From an uncultured Prevotellaceae bacterium (GTDB lineage Bacteria; Bacteroidota; Bacteroidia; Bacteroidales; Bacteroidaceae): a stretch of DNA of 33,259 bases. The notes beneath the pieces were generated by a model. The model was not told the origin of the DNA and searched no databases. It saw nothing but the letters and a program-made list of their open reading frames with translations. Shown here one piece after another: positions 7,746-17,253 of this stretch (positions are counted from its first letter, which is position 1; every line of letters begins with the position of its first letter). The position numbers and the translations under genes are program-made. The stretch is taken from NCBI GenBank assembly GCA_900316445.1, contig ONCZ01000031.1, positions 1-33,259 on the forward strand, read 5' to 3'.

Positions 7746-8701
7746 ACAAAGCATTAACAAGAACAGACTTCAATTTTGAAGGACAAAAGAGTGTTTATCA
7801 CGGTAAGGTCCGTGACGTGTACAACATCAACGACAAGCTGATGGTGATGGTGGCCACCGACCGCATCTCGGCGTTCGACGTCGTGCTGCCGAAGGGCATA
7901 CCCTTCAAAGGCCAGGTGCTGAACCAGATTGCCGCCAAGTTCCTCGATGCCACGACGGACATTTGCCCGAACTGGAAGCTGGCCACTCCCGACCCGATGG
8001 TGACCGTCGGTCTGAAGTGTGAGGGTTTCCGCGTTGAAATGATCATCCGCTCAATCCTCACGGGATCAGCCTGGAGGGAGTACAAGAACGGCTGTCGTGA
8101 GTTGTGCGGCGTGAAGCTGCCTGACGGCATGAAGGAGAACGAGCGCTTCCCCCAGCCCATCATCACGCCGACGACCAAGGCCGACGAGGGTCACGACATG
8201 AACATCTCGAAGGAAGAGATTATCGCCCAGGGACTGGTGTCGGCAGAGGACTATGCCCTGATGGAGGACTACACGCGCAAGATCTTTCAGCGCGGACAAG
8301 AGATCGCCGCCAAGCGCGGACTGATCCTCGTGGACACGAAGTATGAGTTCGGAAAGCGCGACGGCAAGGTGTATCTCATCGACGAGATCCACACGCCCGA
8401 CTCCAGCCGCTATTTCTATGCCGAGGGCTACGAGGAGAAGCTGGCCAAGGGTGAGCCTCAGCGGCAGCTCTCGAAGGAGTTCGTGCGCCAGTGGCTCATT
8501 GAGCACAACTTCATGAACGAGCCCGGTCAGGTGATGCCAGAGATCACGGACGAATACGCTGAGAGTGTCAGCGAACGCTATATCGAACTCTACGAGCATA
8601 TCGTGGGTGAGCGCTTCGAGCGTGAGAACAGCGATGAGGATATCGCCACACGTATCGAGAAGAACGTCAGCTCGTGGCTGAAAGCGTTTGAGAAAAGGTG
8701 A
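7742..8701 (+). CDS. purC: Phosphoribosylaminoimidazole-succinocarboxamide synthase (SAICAR synthetase)
   Basis: It joins aspartate to CAIR using ATP in de novo purine synthesis. The 319 residues match the longer family type common in Bacteroidetes. Recognisable segments are [11 protein letters not shown] (nucleotide loop) near the start, [28 protein letters not shown], and DTKYEFGK with [13 protein letters not shown] in the C-terminal half. The ATG overlaps the phoH stop by 4 bp (ATGA), so the two are translationally coupled. A second purine gene, purM, lies 1.6 kb downstream in the same transcript direction. Confidence 0.97.
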   Translation: MNKALTRTDFNFEGQKSVYHGKVRDVYNINDKLMVMVATDRISAFDVVLPKGIPFKGQVLNQIAAKFLDATTDICPNWKLATPDPMVTVGLKCEGFRVEMIIRSILTGSAWREYKNGCRELCGVKLPDGMKENERFPQPIITPTTKADEGHDMNISKEEIIAQGLVSAEDYALMEDYTRKIFQRGQEIAAKRGLILVDTKYEFGKRDGKVYLIDEIHTPDSSRYFYAEGYEEKLAKGEPQRQLSKEFVRQWLIEHNFMNEPGQVMPEITDEYAESVSERYIELYEHIVGERFERENSDEDIATRIEKNVSSWLKAFEKR

Positions 8702-8706
8702 TTTTG

Positions 8707-8734
8707 TTTATAGTTTACAGTTTATAGTTTATAG
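8707..8734 (+). repeat. Four tandem heptamers between purC and menG
   Basis: TTTATAG, TTTACAG, TTTATAG, TTTATAG in exact 7 bp register, starting 5 nt after the purC stop and ending 16 nt before the menG ATG. Confidence 0.9.
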
Positions 8735-8750
8735 CTGATTACACTGGAGG

Positions 8751-9482
8751 ATGTATAGGCAGGAGGTGATCAAGCCCTATGGTGAGGGCGAGAAGGCGAA
8801 GCAGGTGGAGGAGATGTTCGACAACATCGCGCCGTCCTACGACAAGCTGAACCACCGTCTGTCGTGGAACATCGACAAGGGTTGGCGACGGAAGGCCATC
8901 CGACAGCTGGCACCCTTCAAGCCACAGACGCTGCTCGACATCGCCACGGGAACCGGCGACTTCGCCATCTTGGCCGCAGAGATGCTACACCCGCAGAAAC
9001 TTGTGGGAGCTGATATCAGCGAGGGGATGATGGAGATAGGCCGGAAGAAAGTGCGGGAGAAGGGACTGCAGGACATCATCTCCTTCGACAAGGAGGACTG
9101 TCTGCACTTGAGTTATCAGGACGAGACCTTCGACGCCGTCACTGCCGCCTTCGGCATCCGCAACTTCGCCGACCTAGACAGCGGCCTGCGTGAGATGCAG
9201 CGCGTGCTGAGAAAAGGCGGACACCTGAGCATCGTCGAACTGACCTCACCCGTCAGTTTCCCGATGAAACAGCTCTTCCATGTGTACAGCCACACGGTGC
9301 TGCCTGTCTACGGACGGCTCATCTCGAAGGACACCAGCGCCTACAGCTATCTGACGAAGACCATCGAGGCATTCCCGCAGGGAGAGCAGATGGTGGAGAT
9401 CCTTCACAAGGCCGGATTCAGCGAGGCCAGCTTCAAGCGCCTCACCTTTGGCATCTGTACAATGTATTTCGCGAGGAAATAA
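8751..9482 (+). CDS. menG: Demethylmenaquinone methyltransferase
   Basis: It methylates demethylmenaquinone with S-adenosylmethionine, the last step of menaquinone synthesis (the UbiE/MenG family, 243 residues as expected). It has the family N-terminus [23 protein letters not shown]-binding motif [10 protein letters not shown] (about 64-72), the acidic GADIS that follows, [13 protein letters not shown] and the C-terminal FGICTMYFA. Menaquinone rather than ubiquinone is expected in anaerobic Bacteroidetes, hence the name. It lies between purC and aroE, an arrangement common in this phylum. GGAGG directly abuts the ATG; spacing is too short for a normal Shine-Dalgarno site. Confidence 0.96.
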   Translation: MYRQEVIKPYGEGEKAKQVEEMFDNIAPSYDKLNHRLSWNIDKGWRRKAIRQLAPFKPQTLLDIATGTGDFAILAAEMLHPQKLVGADISEGMMEIGRKKVREKGLQDIISFDKEDCLHLSYQDETFDAVTAAFGIRNFADLDSGLREMQRVLRKGGHLSIVELTSPVSFPMKQLFHVYSHTVLPVYGRLISKDTSAYSYLTKTIEAFPQGEQMVEILHKAGFSEASFKRLTFGICTMYFARK

Positions 9483-9488
9483 ACATAG

Positions 9489-9510
9489 TAAATCACTAAA
9501 TCGTAAATCA
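9489..9510 (+). repeat. Three GTAAATC-type units between menG and aroE
   Basis: GTAAATC, ACTAAATC, GTAAATC (7, 8 and 7 bp) fill most of the 32 bp gap, ending 4 nt before the aroE ATG. The same unit recurs at 15821-15864. Confidence 0.75.
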
Positions 9511-9514
9511 GAAG

Positions 9515-10267
9515 ATGGACAGGTATGGTTTAATCGGTTACCCTTTGGGGCACTCATTCTCCATCAGCTACTTCAACCAGAAGTTTGCTGACGAGAAGAT
9601 CAATGCCAAGTATGAGAACTATGAAATCTCAGACATCGATCAGTTGCCAGAGATTCTTGACAAGTTTCCAGACCTGCGCGGGCTGAACGTTACCATCCCT
9701 TATAAGGAGAAGGTGATTCCGTTTCTCGACTCTCTCTCGCCTGAGGCCAGGGCCATCGGAGCCGTGAACGTCATCCGCGTCAAGCACGAGGGTAACAACA
9801 CCATCCTGAAGGGATATAACAGCGACGTGATCGGCTTCACGCAGAGCATCGAACCCATGCTCGACAAGAAATGGCACAAGAAAGCGCTCATCCTGGGAAC
9901 GGGCGGCGCATCGAAGGCCATCAACTACGGGCTGAAGTCGTTGGGCATCGAAACCGTCTTCGTCAGCCGTTACGAGCGGCCCGACACCATCCAATACGAC
10001 AAGATCACGCCGGAGGTAGTGAAGGAGTACAACGTCATCGTGAACTGTACGCCCTTAGGTATGTATCCCCATACGGAAGAGTGTCCGCAGCTGCCTTATG
10101 AGGCGATGGACAACCATACTATCCTCTACGACCTGATCTACAACCCCGACCAGACACTCTTTATGCGCAAGGGTGCCGAGCACGGTGCCGATGTGAAGAA
10201 TGGCCTCGAGATGCTTTTATTGCAGGCTTTCGCTTCATGGGAATTCTGGCACGGAAAGGATAAATAG
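9515..10267 (+). CDS. aroE: Shikimate dehydrogenase
   Basis: It reduces 3-dehydroshikimate to shikimate with NADPH in aromatic amino acid synthesis. The 250-residue protein opens YGLIGYPLGHSFS, which binds shikimate. It has NVTIPYKEKV with the catalytic lysine near residue 66, AIGAVNVI, and the nucleotide-binding GTGGASKAI at about 128-136. NCTPLGMYP and the final GLEMLLLQAFASWEFW helix complete the family pattern. Slightly shorter than E. coli AroE, as usual in Bacteroidetes. It is co-oriented with menG and purM, with short repeat-filled gaps on both sides. Confidence 0.96.
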   Translation: MDRYGLIGYPLGHSFSISYFNQKFADEKINAKYENYEISDIDQLPEILDKFPDLRGLNVTIPYKEKVIPFLDSLSPEARAIGAVNVIRVKHEGNNTILKGYNSDVIGFTQSIEPMLDKKWHKKALILGTGGASKAINYGLKSLGIETVFVSRYERPDTIQYDKITPEVVKEYNVIVNCTPLGMYPHTEECPQLPYEAMDNHTILYDLIYNPDQTLFMRKGAEHGADVKNGLEMLLLQAFASWEFWHGKDK

Positions 10268-10276
10268 TTTTATTGA

Positions 10277-10324
10277 TTATAGTTGAGAGTTTATAGTTTA
10301 TAGTTGAGAGTTTATAGTTTATAG
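10277..10324 (+). repeat. Seven tandem heptamers between aroE and purM
   Basis: Units TTATAGT, TGAGAGT, TTATAGT, TTATAGT, TGAGAGT, TTATAGT and a final TTATAG run in exact 7 bp register. A 21 bp higher-order unit is duplicated. The array ends 5 nt before the purM ATG. Confidence 0.9.
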
Positions 10325-10329
10325 ATGTT

Positions 10330-11496
10330 ATGACTGACAACAGATATATGTTAAGGGGCGTCTCGGCAGCGAAAGAAGACGTGCATAACGCCATCAAGAA
10401 CATCGACAAGGGCATCTTCCCGCAGGCTTTCTGCAAGATCATCCCTGACATACTGGGCGGAGACCCTGAGTATTGTAACATCATGCATGCAGACGGGGCC
10501 GGCACTAAGTCGAGCCTCGCCTATATGTACTGGAAGGAGACGGGCGACCTCTCCGTATGGAAGGGCATCGCCCAGGATGCCATCGTGATGAATACCGACG
10601 ACTTGCTCTGTGTGGGTGCTGTGGATAACATTCTTGTTTCGAGCACCATCGGACGAAATAAGATGCTCGTGCCTGGAGAGGTAATCTCTGCCATCATCAA
10701 CGGTACGGACGAACTGCTGGCAGAATTGCGCGAGATGGGCATCGGCATTTATCCCACAGGTGGTGAGACGGCCGATGTAGGCGACCTTGTGAGAACGATC
10801 ATCGTTGACTCGACGGTGACTTGTCGCATGAAGCGTTCTGACGTCATCGACAATGCGAATATCTGTCCGGGCGATGTCATCGTGGGCCTTTCTTCTACTG
10901 GTCAGGCCACGTATGAGAAGCGTTATAACGGCGGTATGGGCTCGAATGGCCTTACCTCCGCCCGTCATGATGTCTTCGCCAAGTATCTGGCAGAGAAATA
11001 TCCAGAGAGCTATGATCACGCTGTGCCCAATGAGCTGGTGTATAGCGGTCAATACAAACTGACGGATACAGTCGAGGGATCGCCTGTGGATGCAGGACAG
11101 CTGGTGCTCTCCCCCACCCGCACCTATGCCCCCGTGATCAAGAAACTGCTCGACGAGCTGCGGCCAGAGATCCACGGTATGGTGCATTGCACAGGCGGTG
11201 CCCAGACCAAGGTGCTGCACTTCGTGAGTGATAACTGCCGTGTCATCAAGGACAATATGTTCCCTGTGCCGCCGCTGTTCAAGGCCATCCACGAGTGCTC
11301 TGGCACAGACTGGAAGGAGATGTATCAGGTGTTCAACATGGGCCATCGTATGGAGATCTACGTACGTCCGGAAATCGCCGATCAGGTGATTGCCCTCTCG
11401 AAGAGTTTCAACATCGATGCCCAGGTGATCGGCCATATCGAAGAAGGTAAGAAGAGCCTCACGATAAAGAGCGAATTCGGCACTTTCGATTATTAA
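10330..11496 (+). CDS. purM: Phosphoribosylformylglycinamidine cyclo-ligase (AIR synthetase)
   Basis: An ATP-dependent ring closure giving aminoimidazole ribonucleotide in purine synthesis. At 388 residues this is the Bacteroidetes form, longer than E. coli PurM. HADGAGTKS (about 54-62) is the glycine-rich nucleotide segment, followed by MNTDDLLCVGA with the paired aspartates and by PTGGETADVGD. The C-terminal domain contains HCTGGAQTKVLHF and VFNMGHRMEIY, matching the family HITGGG and FNMGIGM regions with changes typical of this subtype. The stop is 6 nt from the prfA ATG. PurC upstream acts two steps later in the same pathway. Confidence 0.93.
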   Translation: MTDNRYMLRGVSAAKEDVHNAIKNIDKGIFPQAFCKIIPDILGGDPEYCNIMHADGAGTKSSLAYMYWKETGDLSVWKGIAQDAIVMNTDDLLCVGAVDNILVSSTIGRNKMLVPGEVISAIINGTDELLAELREMGIGIYPTGGETADVGDLVRTIIVDSTVTCRMKRSDVIDNANICPGDVIVGLSSTGQATYEKRYNGGMGSNGLTSARHDVFAKYLAEKYPESYDHAVPNELVYSGQYKLTDTVEGSPVDAGQLVLSPTRTYAPVIKKLLDELRPEIHGMVHCTGGAQTKVLHFVSDNCRVIKDNMFPVPPLFKAIHECSGTDWKEMYQVFNMGHRMEIYVRPEIADQVIALSKSFNIDAQVIGHIEEGKKSLTIKSEFGTFDY

Positions 11497-11502
11497 TTGT
11501 TT

Positions 11503-12612
11503 ATGGAGAATAACAGCATATTACAGAAATTAGACGGTTTGGAGGCGCGATTTGAGGAGGTGTCGACATTGATCACCGACCCGGACGTGATAGCCGATCA
11601 GAACCGTTTTGTGAAACTGACCAAGGAATACAAGGATCTGGGCGACATCATGGATGCCCGCAAACGTTATATTGCCTGTCTGAACGGCATCAAGGAGGCC
11701 AAGGATATCCTTGCCAACGAGGACGATCCGGAGATGAAGGAGATGGCCCGCGAGGAACTGGCCACCAACGAGGCCCTGCAGCCCAAGCTGGAAGAGGAAA
11801 TCAAGATTGCCCTTATCCCGAAGGACCCAGAGGACGCCAAAAACGTGCAGATGGAGATCCGTGCAGGTACGGGTGGCGACGAGGCCTGCCTCTTTGCCGG
11901 AGACCTGTTTAAAATGTATAAGAGCTACTGCGACTCGAAAGGTTGGCAGCTGTCAATCACCAGTGTCTCTGAAGGAGCCGTCGGTGGCTATAAGGAAATC
12001 GACTTTGCCGTCTCGGGGGCAGATGTCTATGGTACGCTGAAATATGAATCGGGCGTGCATCGTGTGCAGCGCGTGCCTGCTACAGAGACACAGGGACGTA
12101 TGCATACCTCGGCGGCGACGGTGGCCGTGCTGCCTGAGGCCGATAAGTTCGAGGTACATGTGAACGAGGGAGAGATCAAATGGGATACCTTCCGCAGTTC
12201 AGGTGCCGGTGGTCAGAACGTGAATAAGGTGGAGTCTGGTGTCCGTCTGCGTTATATGTGGAAAAATCCCAACACGGGTGAGACAGAGGAGATTCTCATC
12301 GAATGTACGGAGACGCGCGACCAGCCCAAGAATAAGGAGCGTGCCCTCTCGCGCCTGTATACCTTTATTTATGATAAGGAGCATCAGAAATATATGGACG
12401 ATATCGCCAGCCGTCGTAAGAGCCTGGTCTCTACGGGTGACCGTTCGGCGAAGATCCGTACCTACAACTTCCCCCAGGGACGTGTGACGGATCACCGCAT
12501 CGGCTATACCACCCACGACCTTCAGGGATTCCTCGCTGGCGACATCCAGGCGATGATCGATGCCCTGACAGTGGCAGAGAATGCAGAGAGAATGAAAGAA
12601 ACGGAGTTATAG
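11503..12612 (+). CDS. prfA: Peptide chain release factor 1
   Basis: It terminates translation at UAA and UAG. I start at the ATG 11503 (369 residues); two in-frame codons further upstream begin with TTG just after the purM stop and add nothing. The stop-codon recognition tripeptide PAT lies in RVQRVPATETQGR, the RF1 signature that distinguishes it from RF2. The catalytic GGQ is at residues 236-238 in SGAGGQNVNK. The acidic, helical N-terminal domain and RAGTGGDEA are also standard. No frameshift site is present, as expected for RF1. The stop codon runs directly into an octamer repeat array. Confidence 0.97.
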   Translation: MENNSILQKLDGLEARFEEVSTLITDPDVIADQNRFVKLTKEYKDLGDIMDARKRYIACLNGIKEAKDILANEDDPEMKEMAREELATNEALQPKLEEEIKIALIPKDPEDAKNVQMEIRAGTGGDEACLFAGDLFKMYKSYCDSKGWQLSITSVSEGAVGGYKEIDFAVSGADVYGTLKYESGVHRVQRVPATETQGRMHTSAATVAVLPEADKFEVHVNEGEIKWDTFRSSGAGGQNVNKVESGVRLRYMWKNPNTGETEEILIECTETRDQPKNKERALSRLYTFIYDKEHQKYMDDIASRRKSLVSTGDRSAKIRTYNFPQGRVTDHRIGYTTHDLQGFLAGDIQAMIDALTVAENAERMKETEL

Positions 12613-12643
12613 AAGGAGAGAAGGAGTAAAGGAGAAAAGGAGT
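12612..12643 (+). repeat. Four tandem octamers between prfA and pyrF
   Basis: GAAGGAGA, GAAGGAGT, AAAGGAGA, AAAGGAGT in 8 bp register. Because the unit contains AGGAG, the array could act as a series of ribosome-binding sites before the pyrF ATG at 12652; that is inference, as this phylum relies little on such sites. Confidence 0.85.
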
Positions 12644-12651
12644 AAGTAGAT

Positions 12652-13509
12652 ATGACCAGAGAAGAATTGATTAAGCAGATCCGCGAAAAGCAGAGTTTCC
12701 TCTGCGTAGGACTCGATACAGACATCAACAAGATACCCCAGTGCATCATCGATGAGGCAAAGGAGAAGGATGGCGAAGACTATCTCTTCCGGGCGCTTTG
12801 TGAGTTTAATGCCCTCATTATTGATGCGACAGCCCCCTACTGCGTAGCCTATAAGCCCAACCTTGCTTTCTATGAGGCATACGGTGTGGACGGCATCCTC
12901 GCCTTTGAAGCCACAGTCGACTACCTGAAGGAGGAATATCCCGACCACTTCATCATTGCTGACGCCAAGCGCGGGGATATCGGCAACACGTCGAAGATGT
13001 ATGCCAAGACATTCTTTGAGCAGTATGACGTCGATGCCCTGACCGTCGCCCCCTATATGGGCGAAGACTCCGTCACGCCGTTCTTGGGTTATGACGGCAA
13101 GTGGGTCATCCTGCTTGCTCTCACCAGCAATAAGGGCTCATACGATTTCCAGCTGACAGAGGATGCCCAGGGCGAGCGCCTTTTTGAGAAAGTACTGAAG
13201 ATCTCCCAGCAATGGGGTAACGACGAGAATATGATGTATGTTGTCGGTGCCACACAGGGCAAGATGTTTGAGGATATCCGTAAGGTGGCTCCCAACCACT
13301 TCCTGCTCGTGCCTGGCGTAGGTGCCCAGGGTGGCAGTCTGGAGGAGGTGTGCAAATACGGCATGACCAAGGACTGCGGACTACTCGTAAACTCCTCCCG
13401 TGGCATCATCTATGCCTCCAACGGCGAGGACTTCGCTGAGGTGGCTGCACAGAAAGCCCAGGAACTACAACAGCAGATGGCTGAAGAACTGAAAAAGGTG
13501 GGATTGTAA
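12652..13509 (+). CDS. pyrF: Orotidine 5'-phosphate decarboxylase
   Basis: It decarboxylates OMP to UMP, the last step of de novo pyrimidine synthesis. The 285 residues fit the longer subfamily 2 type. FLCVGLDTD near the N-terminus is the first strand motif, [13 protein letters not shown] carries the substrate lysine, and [15 protein letters not shown] (about 104-118) is the catalytic D-K-x-x-D segment. [12 protein letters not shown] and [10 protein letters not shown] form the phosphate site. The C-terminal tail is a lysine- and glutamine-rich helix. The gene is 20 nt upstream of the HD protein and in the same direction. Confidence 0.96.
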   Translation: MTREELIKQIREKQSFLCVGLDTDINKIPQCIIDEAKEKDGEDYLFRALCEFNALIIDATAPYCVAYKPNLAFYEAYGVDGILAFEATVDYLKEEYPDHFIIADAKRGDIGNTSKMYAKTFFEQYDVDALTVAPYMGEDSVTPFLGYDGKWVILLALTSNKGSYDFQLTEDAQGERLFEKVLKISQQWGNDENMMYVVGATQGKMFEDIRKVAPNHFLLVPGVGAQGGSLEEVCKYGMTKDCGLLVNSSRGIIYASNGEDFAEVAAQKAQELQQQMAEELKKVGL

Positions 13510-13529
13510 GTCCTGCCTTCTTTGATTAT

Positions 13530-14753
13530 ATGATAGAAGCAAAAATCATCAATGATCCGGTTTTCGGATTCATCAAGATACCACGCGGGCTGCTTTACAG
13601 TATTGTGGAGCATCCGTTGTTCCAACGCCTGAACCGCATCAACCAGTTAGGATTGGCCTCTGTGGTCTACCCTGGTGCCAGACATACCCGTTTCCAGCAC
13701 TCGCTGGGGGCGTTCCACCTGATGAGTGAGGCCATCATCTCCCTTCAGCAGAAAGGCATCTTCATCTTTGATGCAGAGGCAGAGGCCGTACAGGCCGCCA
13801 TCCTCATGCACGACATCGGGCATGGTCCGTTCTCGCACGTACTGGAAGACTCACTTATTCACGGCATCTCGCATGAGGATATTTCGTTGATGATGATGGA
13901 GGAGATGAACGACTACTTCAACGGGGAACTGAACCTGGCCATCTCGATATTCAAGGGCGACTATCCCAAGAACTTCCTCCACCAACTTATCTCTTCGCAA
14001 CTGGATATGGACCGCCTGGACTATCTGCGCAGGGACTCCTTCTACACAGGTGTGACGGAAGGCAACATCGGCTCGGCCCGAATCATCAAGATGCTGAATG
14101 TGGTGAACGACTCGCTGGTGGTAGACCAGAAGGGTATCTACTCGTTGGAGAACTACCTCACCACCCGCCGACTGATGTACTGGCAAGTATATCTGCATCG
14201 TACCTGTGTGGCGTATGAGAAGGTGCTGGTGAACATGCTCATCCGTGCCAAAGACCTTATCCATCAGGGGAAAGATGTATTCGCCACCCCTGCCCTGCAC
14301 TATTTCCTCAGCAACGATATAGACAGAGACTGGTTCATCAGCCATCCGGAGGCCTTGAGGAACTATGAGGAGCTCGACGACTCAGACATCTGGAGTGCGA
14401 TGAAGGTGTGGAAGCATCACGACGACAAGATCCTCTCCACGCTGGCTACGGACATGCTCGACCGTAGGATCTTCAAGGTGGAGGTGCATGAGGAGCCCAT
14501 CGAGGAGGTACGCATCAGGCAGATACAGGAAAACATTGCCAAACAGCTTGGCATCGACGTGAAGGATGCCCACTATCTGATGAACCTGTCGACGATATCA
14601 AAGGATATGTATAATGTGGAAGATGACAGCATCGCAATTCTTTACAAAAATGGAGAAATCAAGGACATTTCCGAGGCTTCCGAATTGCTAAATGTTCAAT
14701 TACTTTCTAAAAAAATAAGAAAATATTACCTTTGTTATCAACGTTTCGAATAA
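13530..14753 (+). CDS. HD-domain phosphohydrolase (dGTPase-like superfamily)
   Basis: The 407-residue cytoplasmic protein has an HD metal site. Arg-His-Thr-Arg-Phe-Gln-His (51-57) gives the first histidine, [11 protein letters not shown] (H94, D95) is the HD pair, and the aspartate-bearing [14 protein letters not shown] lies near 157-170. This arrangement is that of the SAMHD1/dGTPase-related family often annotated as HD superfamily phosphohydrolase. The likely activity is removal of phosphate from nucleotides, but the substrate is not known. It is conserved upstream of lpxD in Bacteroidetes. The end of the gene overlaps a -7 box for the lpx operon. Confidence 0.88.
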   Translation: MIEAKIINDPVFGFIKIPRGLLYSIVEHPLFQRLNRINQLGLASVVYPGARHTRFQHSLGAFHLMSEAIISLQQKGIFIFDAEAEAVQAAILMHDIGHGPFSHVLEDSLIHGISHEDISLMMMEEMNDYFNGELNLAISIFKGDYPKNFLHQLISSQLDMDRLDYLRRDSFYTGVTEGNIGSARIIKMLNVVNDSLVVDQKGIYSLENYLTTRRLMYWQVYLHRTCVAYEKVLVNMLIRAKDLIHQGKDVFATPALHYFLSNDIDRDWFISHPEALRNYEELDDSDIWSAMKVWKHHDDKILSTLATDMLDRRIFKVEVHEEPIEEVRIRQIQENIAKQLGIDVKDAHYLMNLSTISKDMYNVEDDSIAILYKNGEIKDISEASELLNVQLLSKKIRKYYLCYQRFE

Positions 14754-14768
14754 TTTTTGCTATCTTTG
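14727..14768 (+). promoter_or_regulatory. Two tandem -7 boxes for the lpxD operon
   Basis: TACCTTTG (14727-14734) lies in the last codons of the HD gene and TATCTTTG (14761-14768) lies 23 nt before the lpxD ATG. Both match TAnnTTTG. The second is better placed for a short leader; neither has an obvious TTTG at the proper distance. Confidence 0.6.
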
Positions 14769-14790
14769 CAAAATAAATCAAACCCTGAAT

Positions 14791-15831
14791 ATGGAATTTA
14801 CAGCCAAGCAGATTGCAGAATTTGTAGGTGGCCGCGTAGAAGGAAACGAAAATGCCACCGTCAACACGTTTTCGAAAATCGAAGAAGGAACGCCTGGTGC
14901 GCTCTCTTTCCTCTCGAACCCTAAATATACCCATTATCTTTATGAGACGAAATCGAGCGTCGTGTTAATCAACGAAGACGTCGAACTGGAGAAGCCCGTG
15001 GATGCAGCTCTCGTGCGCGTGAAGAATGCCTATGAGAGTGTTGCACGCTTGTTGCAGCTCTACGAATCGATGAAGCCAGCCAAGAAAGGTATCGATGCCC
15101 AGGCCAGCATCTCTCCCAGCGCGAAGATCGGCCAGGATGTCTTCATCGGCGCCTTTGCCGTCGTCGGCGACGGAGCCGTCATCGGTGATGGCACGCAGAT
15201 TTATCCCCACACCGTCATCGGCGACGGGGTGACTATCGGTGCGAAATGTGTGCTCTATCCGAACGTGACAGTATATCAGGGATGCAAATTAGGAAATAAC
15301 GTGACAATCCACGCTGGCAGCGTCATCGGTGCCGACGGCTTTGGCTTCGCCCCCAACACGGAGGGATATATGAAGATTCCACAGATCGGCATCGTGATCA
15401 TCGAAGATGATGTGGAGATCGGCGCCAACACGTGTGTAGACCGTTCGACGATGGGGCAGACCGTTATTCGCAAGGGCGTGAAACTTGACAATCTGATCCA
15501 GGTGGCCCACAACTGTGAGATCGGCGAGAACACCGTGATGTCTGCTCAGGTAGGTCTGGCTGGCTCAACGAAGATCGGCAGCTGGTGTATGGTAGGCGGA
15601 CAGGCTGGCTTTGCCGGACATATCCAAGTAGCCGACAAGACTTTCGTGGGTGCCCAATGCGGTGTGATCAGCAATACAAAGGGTGACGGTCAGCAGTTGA
15701 TCGGCTCTCCCGCTATGGACACGAAGGTGTTCTTCAAGGCAAAGGCCCTCTATGCCAAGCTGCCAGACATGTATCGCCAGATAGCCCAGTTGCAGCGTGA
15801 GATAGAGGAACTGAAAAATAGTAAATCGTAA
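14791..15831 (+). CDS. lpxD: UDP-3-O-acylglucosamine N-acyltransferase
   Basis: It adds the second 3-hydroxyacyl chain in lipid A synthesis, from acyl-ACP. The 346-residue protein has an N-terminal uridine-binding domain (with [11 protein letters not shown] near 36-46) and a left-handed beta-helix of hexapeptide repeats from about residue 103, such as [16 protein letters not shown]. The catalytic histidine is H240 in [11 protein letters not shown]-terminal helix (about 325-345) completes the trimer. The last four residues and the stop codon fall inside a GTAAATC repeat, so the native C-terminus is shaped by the repeat. First gene of the lipid A operon. Confidence 0.96.
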   Translation: MEFTAKQIAEFVGGRVEGNENATVNTFSKIEEGTPGALSFLSNPKYTHYLYETKSSVVLINEDVELEKPVDAALVRVKNAYESVARLLQLYESMKPAKKGIDAQASISPSAKIGQDVFIGAFAVVGDGAVIGDGTQIYPHTVIGDGVTIGAKCVLYPNVTVYQGCKLGNNVTIHAGSVIGADGFGFAPNTEGYMKIPQIGIVIIEDDVEIGANTCVDRSTMGQTVIRKGVKLDNLIQVAHNCEIGENTVMSAQVGLAGSTKIGSWCMVGGQAGFAGHIQVADKTFVGAQCGVISNTKGDGQQLIGSPAMDTKVFFKAKALYAKLPDMYRQIAQLQREIEELKNSKS

Positions 15832-15864
15832 ATCCGTAAATCGTAAATCCGTAAATCGTAAATT
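15821..15864 (+). repeat. Six GTAAATC/GTAAATCC units spanning the lpxD stop
   Basis: Units of 7 and 8 bp alternate: GTAAATC, GTAAATCC, GTAAATC, GTAAATCC, GTAAATC, GTAAATT. The second unit supplies the lpxD TAA at 15829-15831. The array ends 5 nt before the lpxC/fabZ ATG. Confidence 0.9.
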
Positions 15865-15869
15865 ATCAG

Positions 15870-17252
15870 ATGAAGCAAAAGACACTCAAAGGCAGTTTCT
15901 CCCTTTTCGGAAAAGGACTGCATACAGGATTGAACCTGACGGTGACATTCAACCCGGCACCAGAGAACACTGGTTATAAAATCCAGCGTATCGACCTGGC
16001 AGGCGAACCCATCATCGACGCTATTGCTGAGAATGTGGTAGACACACAGCGCGGCACCGTGCTTGGCAAAGGCGATGCCCGTGTATCTACAGTCGAACAC
16101 GGACTGGCAGCACTTTACGCCTTAGGCATCGACAACTGTCTGATTCAGGTGAATGGCCCAGAGTTCCCCATCCTTGACGGCTCTGCCATCAAGTATGTGG
16201 AGAAGATCAATGAAATCGGTATTGAGGAGCAGAACGCACCCAAAGACTGGTACATCATCCGCAAAAAAATCGAGGTGAAAGACGAACAGACTGGCTCATG
16301 CATCACCCTTCTGCCCGACGACGAGTTCTCACTCACTGTGATGTGTTCATTCGAGTCGAAATTCATCAACTCACAGTTTGCTACCGTCAATAGAGTGGAA
16401 GACTTCCCGACAGAGATTGCACCTGCCCGGACATTCGTTTTTGTACGCGATATAGAACCTCTGCTACAGGCCAACCTCATCAAGGGCGGCGACCTCGACA
16501 ATGCTATCGTTATTTACGAGCGCCAGACCACCCAGGAGCGCCTTGACATGCTGGCAGACATGCTACATGTGGAGCATCGCGACGCCACAGACTTAGGTTA
16601 TATCCAGCACAAGCCCTTGGTATGGGAGAATGAGTGTACGCGCCATAAACTGCTTGACATCGTTGGCGACATGGCCCTCATCGGCAAGCCCATCAAGGGC
16701 CGTATCATCGCCACCCGTCCAGGTCATACCATCAACAACAAGTTTGCCCGTCTGATGCGTAAGGATATCCGCAAGCACGAAGTGCAGGCCCCCATCTACG
16801 ACCCCAATGAGGAGCCCGTGATGGACGTGAACCGCATCCGTGAACTGCTGCCCCACCGTTATCCGATGCAGTTGGTAGACAAAGTGATCTCGCTGGGTGC
16901 CAACACCATCGTCGGCGTCAAGAACGTTACTGCCAACGAGCCCTTCTTCCAGGGACACTTCCCACAGGAGCCCGTGATGCCAGGCGTGCTGCAGATTGAG
17001 GCGATGGCACAATGCGGCGGACTGCTGGTGCTGAACACTCTTGAGAATCCCAGCGAATGGAGCACCTATTTCATGAAGATCGACGACGTGAAGTTCCGTC
17101 AGAAGGTGGTGCCTGGCGACACACTTATCTTCAAGGTTGACCTGCTGGCACCCGTCCGTCACGGCATCTCTTCGATGAAAGGATACATCTTCGTAGGCGA
17201 CCATGTAGTGGCCGAAGCCACATTCACCGCACAAATCGTAAAGAACAAATAA
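15870..17252 (+). CDS. lpxC-fabZ: Bifunctional UDP-3-O-acyl-GlcNAc deacetylase / 3-hydroxyacyl-ACP dehydratase
   Basis: A 460-residue fusion of two enzymes. Residues 1 to about 305 are LpxC, the committed zinc deacetylase of lipid A synthesis. Its metal ligands are H77 in VEHGLAALY and H259/D263 in RHKLLDIVGD, the usual HxxxD spacing. From about 318 on it is FabZ, which dehydrates 3-hydroxyacyl-ACP. It has LPHRYPMQLVDKV, catalytic H363 in GHFPQEPVMPG and E377 in QIEAMAQ. Both enzymes compete for the same hydroxyacyl pool, so the fusion may balance phospholipid and lipid A synthesis. This fusion is a Bacteroidetes/Chlorobi hallmark. LpxA follows after one base. Confidence 0.97.
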   Translation: MKQKTLKGSFSLFGKGLHTGLNLTVTFNPAPENTGYKIQRIDLAGEPIIDAIAENVVDTQRGTVLGKGDARVSTVEHGLAALYALGIDNCLIQVNGPEFPILDGSAIKYVEKINEIGIEEQNAPKDWYIIRKKIEVKDEQTGSCITLLPDDEFSLTVMCSFESKFINSQFATVNRVEDFPTEIAPARTFVFVRDIEPLLQANLIKGGDLDNAIVIYERQTTQERLDMLADMLHVEHRDATDLGYIQHKPLVWENECTRHKLLDIVGDMALIGKPIKGRIIATRPGHTINNKFARLMRKDIRKHEVQAPIYDPNEEPVMDVNRIRELLPHRYPMQLVDKVISLGANTIVGVKNVTANEPFFQGHFPQEPVMPGVLQIEAMAQCGGLLVLNTLENPSEWSTYFMKIDDVKFRQKVVPGDTLIFKVDLLAPVRHGISSMKGYIFVGDHVVAEATFTAQIVKNK

Positions 17253-17253
17253 T

